Part shown: in pieces, positions 55,059-64,000 of the stretch
Layout: each line of letters starts with the position of its first letter
Numbering within the stretch: the stretch's first letter is position 1
NCBI GenBank assembly: GCA_947044365.1
Contig: OX345653.1
Location: 3,839,001-3,903,000 of the forward strand
Origin: Petrosia ficiformis
Lineage: Eukaryota > Porifera > Demospongiae > Haplosclerida > Petrosiidae
DNA: 64,000 nucleotides
Direction of reading: 5' to 3'
The notes under the pieces: generated by a model
Seen by the model: only the letters and a program-made list of their open reading frames with translations
Database searches by the model: none
What the model was told of the DNA's origin: nothing
Made by a program: the position numbers and the translations under genes

Positions 55059-55165
55059 GCTAAATATGCGTGTATGTATGTATGTATGTATGTATGTATG
55101 TACGTCTATATGTGTATGCATGTATGTATGTATGTATGTATCACGTGTGTATCTTTGTATGTAAG
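54775..55165. repeat. (GTAT)n microsatellite
   Basis: Interrupted by ATATAC, GCATGTA and ACATATGTGTG; open frames over it are artefacts. Confidence 0.95.
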
Positions 55166-55768
55166 TATGTACGTATGTATCATCACCTATAGCCTACTAG
55201 TCTAAGAGGCTACTATTTCTGTATGATGTTTTCCAAATACTGTATTCAAAATACTATCTTTAATTTTGACTGACTATATACAATTTGAAAGGAACTCAAT
55301 CTACACTGAGAGTCTCTGAGTTCAGCAACAACAACTGCTTGTATCACACATAAAGGCAGGTCTACTGAGAAAGGAGGGAAGGAAGACAAAGTATTTCCCC
55401 AGAGCCCGGAGCTTCTTTGAATTATATAATAATACATACTTACTCTGTTGTTTAAGAGAAAAAAAGGAGCACACAATTTTACACAAATACTATAATATTA
55501 TACTTAGTAGGAGGCCCAAATTTAAAGTTTATTTCAGGCTCAATCTGCTCTCTCAGCGGTCCTGCATAAAGGTACCATCTTTTATATTGGCAATTTTAAA
55601 TTTTCAAATTTTCAAACTGACTTCAGGCACTGTGACAAGTTTTACGATCACTATGTTTTGCATCATGAATGTCACTTCTTAATTTTCATCTCGAGGTTTA
55701 AAGACACTGCAAGTTTACTTACTGCTATCTGCTTTCCTGGTCTTGTCCACCCTAATACGCGGAAATTA

Positions 55769-55783
55769 CACGTGTTTACGTCA
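55769..55783. promoter_or_regulatory. E-box CACGTG next to CRE-like TTACGTCA
   Basis: CACGTG at 55769-55774 and TTACGTCA (TGACGTAA on the other strand) at 55776-55783, about 55-70 bp upstream of the next start codon. These are bHLH-ZIP and ATF/CREB-type motifs. Function is inferred from position. Confidence 0.45.
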
Positions 55784-55837
55784 TTAATTTAATAAACGAG
55801 ATCGCTGGATAGTACAACATTATTTTTCTAGAAATCT

Positions 55838-58800
55838 ATGATGGTGTGTTTAATGGAGAGAGTGGCAATTACACTAGCAGCTGTTTGTGTGTTATTAACA
55901 CTGGACATATGCTGTGCTGTACCTAAAGACTGCAGTGTTCGTCGTAATCCTATACTTTGTGAGTAATTATGTTTTTACTACAACATTTATATAACATACT
56001 ACTTATGAAAATATAGTAGAAATTTTTTTCTTATTTCATGCAATATAACTATGCTGGTTTATAGGTTCACTGTTATAGACCATTAGTAAATAGTTATTGT
56101 ATAAAAATTTAATGCATAAAGTAAGTATTAATCATAATCACTGTACTATCTATGGTCTTATACACTGGTCTGTTACATGTTGAAGTTGGAGTGGCTCATG
56201 AGCAGGTGAAAACTCTCCAGTTAAGTAGTTTGCATTGTTTCTCATAGATTTTATTATAACACTACTTGTTTTTCATAGATTTATAGTTTGCTTTTAATTT
56301 TGCATATGCGAATTTCAGCAGAATTGTACAGACAAAATTCTGCTTGTATTTTTGAAAGAAAGTGCAGTCATATAATAATTACTATAATTATGGTTAGATT
56401 ACAACTTTGTTTTCACAATTTTATTGTGCATATGCTAATTACTGAATTTCAGCCAAATTGTGCAGGTGCAGTTGTAGAATAATTACTATAATTATTAATT
56501 TTAACTGAAATGTTTTCACCTACTTGAGAGGCAATCACGCTACATAACATGTAGCAGACTAGACATTGGTTTATGAAAATTACCTCCATTAGCATTTGTA
56601 TGGTTGTTATATGGATTTGTACAGTAATTCAATAATGAAGTAATTTCCTTTGTGAGGTTTTAGTTTAAGGATGTATACAAGTCACAGTGAATACTATATC
56701 AAATGTGATCAGTTCTGAGAAATTTGAATGGTCTTCTATCAAACAACTTTTGTTCACTTCGAATTCCTCTAAAAAACACCCAAATAGTCTCAAAGCTGGT
56801 CACAAATATAATATGCCTCAGATTGTAACTTTTATTCTTTTTATGTGGCCGGGAATTTGATACAGATTACCGACAACAACGTCAATCATCATTATACTGT
56901 ATTAAAAGATTATTTTTTTTTTATACCAAATAATATTAAGTTCTGCTGTTAACTGATTTTACTTGCTTGAGTGTATCTGTATAGGGATTAGGGCTATATA
57001 AACCCCTCCCCCACCAAATTTTAGAAAGAAGGATTTTAAACACTGCACTGTACTAAGTAATGGGTTATTTTAACCTTCAGTTGGCTACAGGAGTTTTAAT
57101 GCAATTATATTTTCCTCCATGCTGATTTATTTTTCCTGCTAGGTAATATTTACCAGTCATGCACAGTTTATCTACATCTACGTATATATTGACTAATAAA
57201 AAGTACACGTCATAATAAGGCATATGGTAACAAACATAATAATACAATGTAGCTATATACGTAGCATAGTATTATAGGTACAACCCGTAATGTATTATAT
57301 ATTAGTATTCCTAATTGTATTTTCTGTGAAAACAAGAGATATTACTAGCTCATTCAAGAGTGATAATTAATATAAATATGTACATGAAGTTGTACTTATA
57401 ATAGCACATAACAGGTAATGTACTCCACAGATCTTTGTGAAGTTAGTTAGCACACGTGATTATAATGGATTTTTACGTTTAAAGTACATGTATATTATAT
57501 TTTTTTGTTACCATTCTTTATTATGGCATATACTAGTTAATATAGATCAAGATCAAAAAAAATAAATTACTGCTTGTAAACATTACCTACCTAGACAAAA
57601 AAGCAGCATTGATTTATACAGTCTGAGGAATTGAAACTCATGTAACCAAATGAGGGTTAAAATAACCCATTTATTTTTACTGTGTATATATAGGTGTTTG
57701 GCATCATTATTAGGAGTGTGATAAATGAATTCATTAATGGAATATTTTATTGATATTCAATATTTGCATACTTGTGGATGAGATGAGACTGCTTTGGTAT
57801 AAATAATTGCATGTAAAATCTAATCCTTTATGTTTGCTTGTAAGGATCTCTAATATGTTATGATGGGTACTTGGACAATGTGTATAATTATAATATATAC
57901 AATAACAAAAGAAAATGACAGTTCTTTATGTTTGATAGCTACCTGAATCACTGGAGGAACACATTAATTTCTCAACACTGTACCCAAAAATTGAGTTGTT
58001 TACAAATTTATAGAAGCAGATAACGAATATTTCAATTTTAATTTCAGAGTGTTAATTAATTAAAAATAATAATTGAAGAGTTTTGACTAACTAAAGTGCT
58101 CATTATTAGCCGATTCGTTTCATAGTTATTACTGGTTCTAGTTTAGTTAACTAAATTCACAATCCTTTTACTAAAAGTGTCTTGGTTAGTAAAACAAAAC
58201 TAGTTTTTGAACTATAAACTTGCAACTCACTAAAACATTTGGTTCATAACTTAATGCGAAATTGCAATAGGAAATGAGTAATATCACACATTATCAATAA
58301 TTATTGGATGTGATTTTTAAAGAGTAGATACACAAGTCAAACCAGTTTGTGTTCTTTATCTTTGTACAATGCCTGAATTAGTTGACAATGCATGATGCTC
58401 AATGTGTGGTCTGTGATTTCATATAATGATCACAGTTGTCACTATTCATTGTAAACTGTTACATATACAACTGTATGTATGTATGTATGTATGTATGTAT
58501 GTATGTATGTATGTATGTATGTATGTATGTATGTATGTATATATGTGTGTGTATGTGTGTGTGTACATAGTAGGTTGATAAATTAGGGATGTGAGAAGTG
58601 AAATAATTTCCAAGAAATTTTAATAAAATGTGGAACTATATAAGAACTAACAGATCCGCTTATGTAACAACTGGGACTATGTAGGGTAAATACATAGAAA
58701 CATATTTGGTTTGTTTACAACATTATTCAGATGATGACCTGATTTGATCAACCTGCTTTTGTTCCACTTTCAATTCTCATCGTCATTTCTATGAATAATT

Positions 58801-59134
58801 ATAGTTCTGGCAATATATTTTGATATCTTGTTACACTACTGTACAATCCAATACTCAATACAGGTAATGGGGTGACGTTTGAGGATAGCCTCCAGCTTTA
58901 TACTGTGGAATGTATTAATGAGACTGCTGTGTCTGTAAGTTATGAGGAAAATAGAACTGCAGGAGAGATTGAACTTATAACACTCCAATACACTTGTTAT
59001 AACTCTGGAAATGGAGAGGTATGTATTAATATTAGATTGTGATTGTGTTTAGCTTTTTTGATCAAACACTTGTATGGGAATTAAGAAGCCTGATGATGAT
59101 ACCACCAAATTTCATTGTCTTCTGTATACATACG

Positions 59135-59168
<34 letters not shown>

Positions 59169-59312
59169 CATACATACATACATAAATACATGCATACATA
59201 CATACATGTACATACATACATACATACACACATATATACATTCATACATACATACATACATACATACACTCATACATACATACATACATACATACATACA
59301 TACATACATACA

Positions 59313-59348
<36 letters not shown>

Positions 59349-62300
59349 TACACACAGTAGGGTTTCATGATAATATAATTATATAAATATGTATATTTTC
59401 AGATTTAGGTTACATATTTATATTTATGAATGACAAACACTTATTTTTCATTCTTACTTAGAGCCATATACATGTCTTTGTGGACCTAAGTGATATTACT
59501 ACTATGGATGGCCTAATAGTAACTGATACAAACAATCTGTTTTCGGATGGAGATTGTGTATTTGAAGGCTGTGTCAAACCTGATGATAAAGAAATAAGGT
59601 GCTGGGGGTTTATTAAGCCTGCACAATATATTCCCTGTCCAGGTTGGTATAAATAACATTGTTTTCTTCACCTGTTAGCTATCAGGGTCATGCAAAACAC
59701 ACTGGGTCTGGGGGTATGCTTTCCAAAGTAAATTTTAGACCCTATGGTGTTGCCTCTGGTGGCTTGCTAGGCCAGAAGGCTTGTAGCTAACATGTTTTTC
59801 TGTGGACTTCAATGCTAATGTTGTTGTATGTTGAAATAAATTTGGTCTGAAATAGGAAGCTAAAGTTAAGGGAAGAATCCTCTTGCTCTATGAGACCCCG
59901 ACTAATATAAATATAAAACCTTAATATGAATATAAAACCTTAATATAAATAGAAAACCCTAATCAGAGAGTACGGTAGTACTCTCTATGTAGGGATGGCA
60001 CCGATAAAAAATGGCCATTCATACATTTCAATTGCAACTAATGAGCTGAAATCTCTGCTAATATATACAGATAAATTATAAATTGAAATACACACATACC
60101 TTTTGATATTGAGTGTTATTATGTAATCACTTCCACATAACAACCCTACATAAGTATTGTTTCGTATTTGCTCTACCAATATGCATACTTATGTAGGGTT
60201 GTTATGTGGAAGTGATTAGTTTAATTTTGTTGCTATGATATCATCCCAATCTTGTTCCTGTGCTTTTTCGGTTTTGATACCCCTACGTACATATTCATTC
60301 ATTTAAAAAAAATTTTTTTATTATTCTTTAGAAATACAAAACTACTACTATAAATATAAAACCACTACTAAACCACTACTATGAATAGCAGACCACTTCC
60401 CACTTTTGTAGTTGAATTGCCAGATTATAAGATATGATGTAATATAGTCAATGGTTGCATTAAGAAACACCTCTTTCCTTTATCTAGAGATGACTATGGT
60501 TTTTTGATGGTTTCAAGGTTGATTCTAAAACTAAAACCTTGATTACCCTATATAAGAACACAAAGCCTAGCTCATCAGCAATAAAGACTTACTCAATCTC
60601 TATAAATGCTTTAAAGATGTTCTACTTGAGACTCCAATATTAATAATTAAAAGTTTCATTTTAGTTGCTGCAGACCTGTAATTTAGTTATAGTTTAGTTA
60701 ACTAAAAGTTATAATGTCTTACTAAAAGGGATTTTAGTTACAGTTATAGTTAACTAAAACAACACTAATCATGCCTATATCCTATATTACAGTCATTAAT
60801 ATAAATGCTAGACATAGCATAAGTTAACTAAAACTACAACTCTTTAAGCTTGCTTAAAATTGTTTTATATAATTAAAATTATTAATGTGTAGTAGCCACA
60901 CTCTAACTATAGATCATTCACGTTCATCATGACCTCAGAAAAATATCAAAACTTTAGTTTGGAATGTCCAACAATCTTTTTAGTTGCACCATTTTCATAT
61001 AATAGTCCTTCCATTCTTTTTTGAGTATGTCAAATTTCAATCCATTGCTTCATTATTAAGTTACAGTATAATCATGTATTAACCTTATGACATTAAACTA
61101 TACACTATAATACATATAAAGTCATCACATCGTAATTTGGAGGACATCGAGAATATGAACATACTATATAACCATGGTCATACCAAAACAACACTAGACA
61201 CAATCTACGTTATTATAATTAGCAATATTTTCATTCATGTATATAGTCAGTCACACACATACGTAGATACATTATTAACAATCATTATAAAAATCTCTAC
61301 TTCTTGCAGCATCTGCTAGCCATTCTCCTAGCATGTCTTCTAATATACTACCAACTCCTTCTGTTGACATGTCACCAAGTTCTTTTCTTAATACATCACC
61401 AAGTCTGTCATCTTTTTGGATTAGCTCTACTCCTCTTCTCACAACTAAAGATGCATATAGCACAACAGAGTATAAATCTACTACCCATAAATCATACATC
61501 AGTACAACATTCTTATCTGCTGTCTCTTCTCCATATTTGAGCGAAACCACCACACTTGCAATAGGTAAGTCTATTGAATGGAATTGTGCAAGTAGATTGT
61601 AATGTAGTTTAGTTTTTAGCAATTTTCATTAAATATAACTATAACTAAAACCCATTTTAGTAAGCTTAAGGGATTGTTATAAAGTCTGTTCACATTTAGT
61701 TTTGTAGATCACAAGTTTAATATGTGAACTCAATAACAACAAAAATTGAAAAAGAATGTGAAGAACAATAACTAGGGCGGGGCCATAGTATGACATCAGT
61801 GTTACTATCATGACAGTGATATTTAAAAACTACTGTGGTCATGGGCATGTGCATTTGACATATTTTGTCTCAACACACCCGCAACCACTTGGAAAAACAT
61901 GCAAAAATGATGAGGAATATTTCTGATGAGATCAATCTCGACAAAGAGCTAGAGGTTTTTCTGTTGTAGGGCTCTAAGAGTGGTGTATTGGAGTACTTGG
62001 TTTTTTTGCCACAAGTGGAAAATGCTCAGAATCTGTATCCAAATTTTAGTTTCACTATTGTTACTGTCATTCAAGTATCTATTAAATAACGTGATAATTA
62101 AAAAATGTCACTATTGCCCTAGCCCTGGTCTAATAAACATAAGATCAAAGTGTAGGTTTTACTCACTATAGTGCTTATATCATCTTACATAATATTATTA
62201 TACATGTATATGAAATTTGATAGCACAGGATATATTCAATTACACTCTATTTCACCATAACAGAGAAGCCATCATCATTCACCACAGAGTCTGGTAGTGT

Positions 62301-64000
62301 AATACCAGTATCAGTGACTGTATCATTGATAATTGTTGGATTAATCAGTGTATCCGCTTTAATAATCTCTTTTCTGGTGGCTTACAAAAGACGCTCAAAA
62401 CGGTGAGGGTGCATCAAATTTGTAATATTCTAAATTTATTTTATCATCATCTTGTCATTGTTTTGGTTGTATGTCTACTATATCTATTGAGCTTTTAGGT
62501 TTGTACATAATTAATTGAGTCATTAAAAAGGGCGGACAGTCCAATAAGGCAGTGTCTACAGAGCTGTACATAATTGTATACTATGATTTAGCCTCATACC
62601 CAGGCTCTTAAGATCTCAAGAGCCTGGGTATGAGGCTAAATTTTATGGTACGTTATAAATAGAAAACTGCACCACACTGAAGACTAGTGTTGTACCTATA
62701 CTAGGTTTTGCCTATAATTCTGATATTATAGGCAACCTTCTACATCTACACTCCCATACTTTCTAAAGTCTGTTCATATTCATGATGACCTCAAAATTAG
62801 GATGTGAAGACTTTATATATAATATAGTGTATAGTTTAATGTCATAAGGTTAATATAAGATTATACTGTAACACAATAATGAAACAATGGATTGAAATTT
62901 GACATACACAAAAAAGAAACGGGAAGGATAATTATATGAAAATAGTGAGATTGTTGGTAATTCGAAACTAAAGTTAAAGACATTTTTCATAGGTCATGGT
63001 GAACATGAATAGCCTATAGTATATGTTCATATGCATCACTACGTTTCAATACTGCTCTAGCCAGAAAAAGAAAATCACAAACTACTAGAAAAGATGAAAT
63101 TAGATTCTGAGTGTTATATCCAACAGTAAAAGACTACAAAGTTTAAAACGTTGGTCTGTAGTATCTGCCCTAGATTAATTAATTAATTACCTATACTTAT
63201 ATTTACCTATACCTTGCATATAGACATCTATGCATTTACCTATACTGGTATAAGTACAATACATACCATTCAGTAATATGTGGATAATGATGATGTGTAT
63301 AATGTATCGTATTTATTTTCGTTTCATTTACAATAGAAATGAGTTAGAGATATTCTATCCAGAAATACAAGTAGCACAAGTAAGTCAATTATCTGCGTGT
63401 CCTTTGATGTGTTTACAAACAATACTACATATTTGAGGTCTAGTATGAAGGAAGTCGTGCTAAATGAATTAAGAGATGTTGTGATGTGGTTTAATTTATA
63501 AGGTTTTAGGTTGCCATGATTACCTCTAAGTTCAGTTCTAATTGAATACCATATTAATGGTATGTTATGTACAGGTGTTAGGAAAGGGAGTAAAGAATTT
63601 ATAATATGCGTGTATAAGGATAATTTTATTATATAATTAAATATCATTATAATATGCAATATAAGGCACTGTGGGAGTGAGTCTGTGGCTCGAAAGAATG
63701 TTTCTGTTTATAAAAACAATAGATTTCTGTGCGTGAGTCAAAGTAGCTCCTTCTATTGTGAAGAAGCCATAGCAACAGTATTTGAACCGTGTACCTTCAG
63801 ATCCAATACAAACAAACAAACAGTTGACTTCACTACACTACACTAAGGGAGGCTTCATCCCCATTTATATATAATAATTATTCTTGTAGGAATTGAGAGA
63901 TATAAAAGACCATCTAAATATGAAGAGTGCAAATCTGATGAATTTTGATCAAAAGAGTTTCAAAGGATCAGTTTTAACACTGGTTGAGCCACTGGAATAT
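55838..64000 (+). CDS. Type I single-pass membrane protein, at least 7 exons, 3' end beyond window
   Basis: Exons: 55838-55958, 58864-59018, 59462-59642, 61310-61564, 62264-62402, 63337-63379, 63890->64000, all GT-AG with matching phases. Signal peptide: MMVCLMERVAITLAAVCVLL and onward to about residue 28. The N-terminal ectodomain of about 125 residues has several cysteines (CNGVTFEDSLQLYTVEC; GDCVFEGCVKPDDKEIRCWG; YIPCP). Exon 4 encodes a Ser/Thr/Pro-rich, mucin-like stalk of about 85 residues. Exon 5 carries the helix VSVTVSLIIVGLISVSALII, then the stop-transfer YKRRSKR. Exons 6-7 begin the cytoplasmic tail (LEIFYPEIQVAQ; DIKDHLNMKSANLMNFDQKS), still open at the window edge. I do not recognise the family. 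Two ATGs in tandem (55838, 55841) could start it. Confidence 0.82.
55959..58863 (+). other. 2.9-kb first intron of the type I membrane-protein gene
   Basis: Mostly AT-rich unique sequence. It contains a MITE-family-2-like fragment at about 58075-58200 (GTTTAGTTAACTAAATTCAC), a (GTAT)n microsatellite at 58472-58545, and no coding frame that I could support. Confidence 0.7.
59130..59350. repeat. (CATA)n microsatellite
   Basis: About 220 bp in the intron between exons 2 and 3 of the gene at 55838. Confidence 0.97.
60125..60217. repeat. Perfect inverted repeat, 33-bp arms, 27-nt loop
   Basis: Left arm 60125-60157 equals the reverse complement of 60185-60217; the core is CACATAACAACCCTACATAA. 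A single-armed relative (CTTCCATATAACCCTACATA) is at about 34180. Intronic. Confidence 0.97.
60205..60310. repeat. Interspersed repeat family 4, copy 2
   Basis: TTTAATTTTGTTGCTATGAT, AATCTTGTTCCTGTGCTTTT and GGTTTTGATACCCCTACGTA match the reverse complement of 37545-37660. It overlaps the right arm of the hairpin at 60125-60217. Confidence 0.7.
60640..60782. mobile_element. MITE family 2, half copy
   Basis: TTTAGTTATAGTTTAGTTAA to AGTTAACTAAAACAACACTA; one terminus is present. Confidence 0.7.
60915..61165. mobile_element. MITE family 1, full-length copy
   Basis: About 250 bp from CATTCACGTTCATCATGACC to GGACATCGAGAATATGAACA, with all internal blocks. It lies about 150 bp before exon 4 of the gene at 55838. 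Confidence 0.85.
62587..62640. repeat. Perfect inverted repeat, 23-bp arms, 8-nt loop
   Basis: Left arm 62587-62609 (TTTAGCCTCATACCCAGGCT...) is exactly complementary to 62618-62640. Intronic, in the gene at 55838. Confidence 0.97.
62765..63020. mobile_element. MITE family 1, full-length copy
   Basis: About 255 bp from GTCTGTTCATATTCATGATG to GGTCATGGTGAACATGAATA. It is the best copy for defining the consensus with 41683-41945. It lies in the intron between exons 5 and 6 of the gene at 55838. Confidence 0.85.
63725..63810 (-). mobile_element. Weak tRNA-derived SINE-like remnant
   Basis: On the minus strand, GGTACACGGTTCAAATACTG resembles a B-box region. The flanking GTAGCTCCTTCTATTGTGAA (plus strand) resembles AGCTCCTTCTGTTGTGAAAG at about 34770, which lies near another B-box-like site. 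The shared segment suggests one family. Confidence 0.4.

Larger units (their letters stand above)
54285..55837. other. Intergenic, 1.55 kb
   Basis: Between two plus-strand genes. It holds AT-rich 3' flank, an interrupted (GTAT)n microsatellite at 54775-55165, and unique sequence at 55200-55760, where a 76-codon minus-strand frame (55246-55476) has no recognisable features. Promoter elements near the right end are listed separately. Confidence 0.7.

Noticed and set aside
55246..55476. 76-codon minus-strand frame
   Set aside because: No start context, no splice partner and no recognisable domain.

Overview
The window looks like nuclear DNA of an early-branching animal. It is AT-rich, its genes are packed tightly, the small exons have canonical GT-AG introns, and the introns are full of microsatellites, minisatellites and short inverted-repeat elements. 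The gene set (a GABA-B-type class C receptor, a glutaredoxin-DEP-DUF547 protein, a flagellar PG-repeat protein, and an intronless beta-helix/multi-TM receptor) fits a metazoan. My inference is a demosponge such as Amphimedon. That inference rests on content and style only; no alignment was run. All exon models below were built by hand from reading frame, splice signals and phase matching.

Layout, left to right: (1) 1-1043 (+): the last exons of a glutamate/lysine-rich coiled-coil protein. (2) 1160-10874 (-): a 13-exon multi-pass membrane protein of 518 aa, of unknown function. (3) 11226-19794 (-): an 11-exon glutaredoxin + DEP + DUF547 protein. (4) 19933-30157 (+): a class C GPCR of the GABA-B type, about 15 exons, divergent from gene 3 across 138 bp. 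(5) 30626-36697 (-): an 8-exon type I membrane protein with a fibronectin-III-like ectodomain and a cytoplasmic tail of tandem 23-residue tyrosine-containing repeats. (6) 37045-42416 (-): BCKDHB, the E1-beta subunit of branched-chain ketoacid dehydrogenase, 8 exons. (7) 42569-49875 (+): a sperm-tail PG-rich repeat protein, 17 exons, divergent from BCKDHB across 152 bp that contain a canonical RFX X-box. (8) 50619-54284 (+): an intronless 1221-aa receptor-like protein with a beta-helix-like ectodomain and a C-terminal multi-TM module. (9) 55838 to beyond 64000 (+): a type I membrane protein, cut by the window edge.

The genes do not form an operon-like pathway; they are ordinary neighbouring eukaryotic genes. 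The shared theme is that introns serve as landing sites for repeats. At least four families of short inverted-repeat (MITE-like) elements recur, one intronic minisatellite is an amplified piece of a MITE, four perfect hairpins lie inside introns, and several microsatellites sit exactly on the polypyrimidine tract of a 3' splice site. One intron carries about forty copies of the AP-1 motif TGAGTCA.

I saw no rRNA, no intact tRNA, no CRISPR array, no viral gene and no autonomous transposase.
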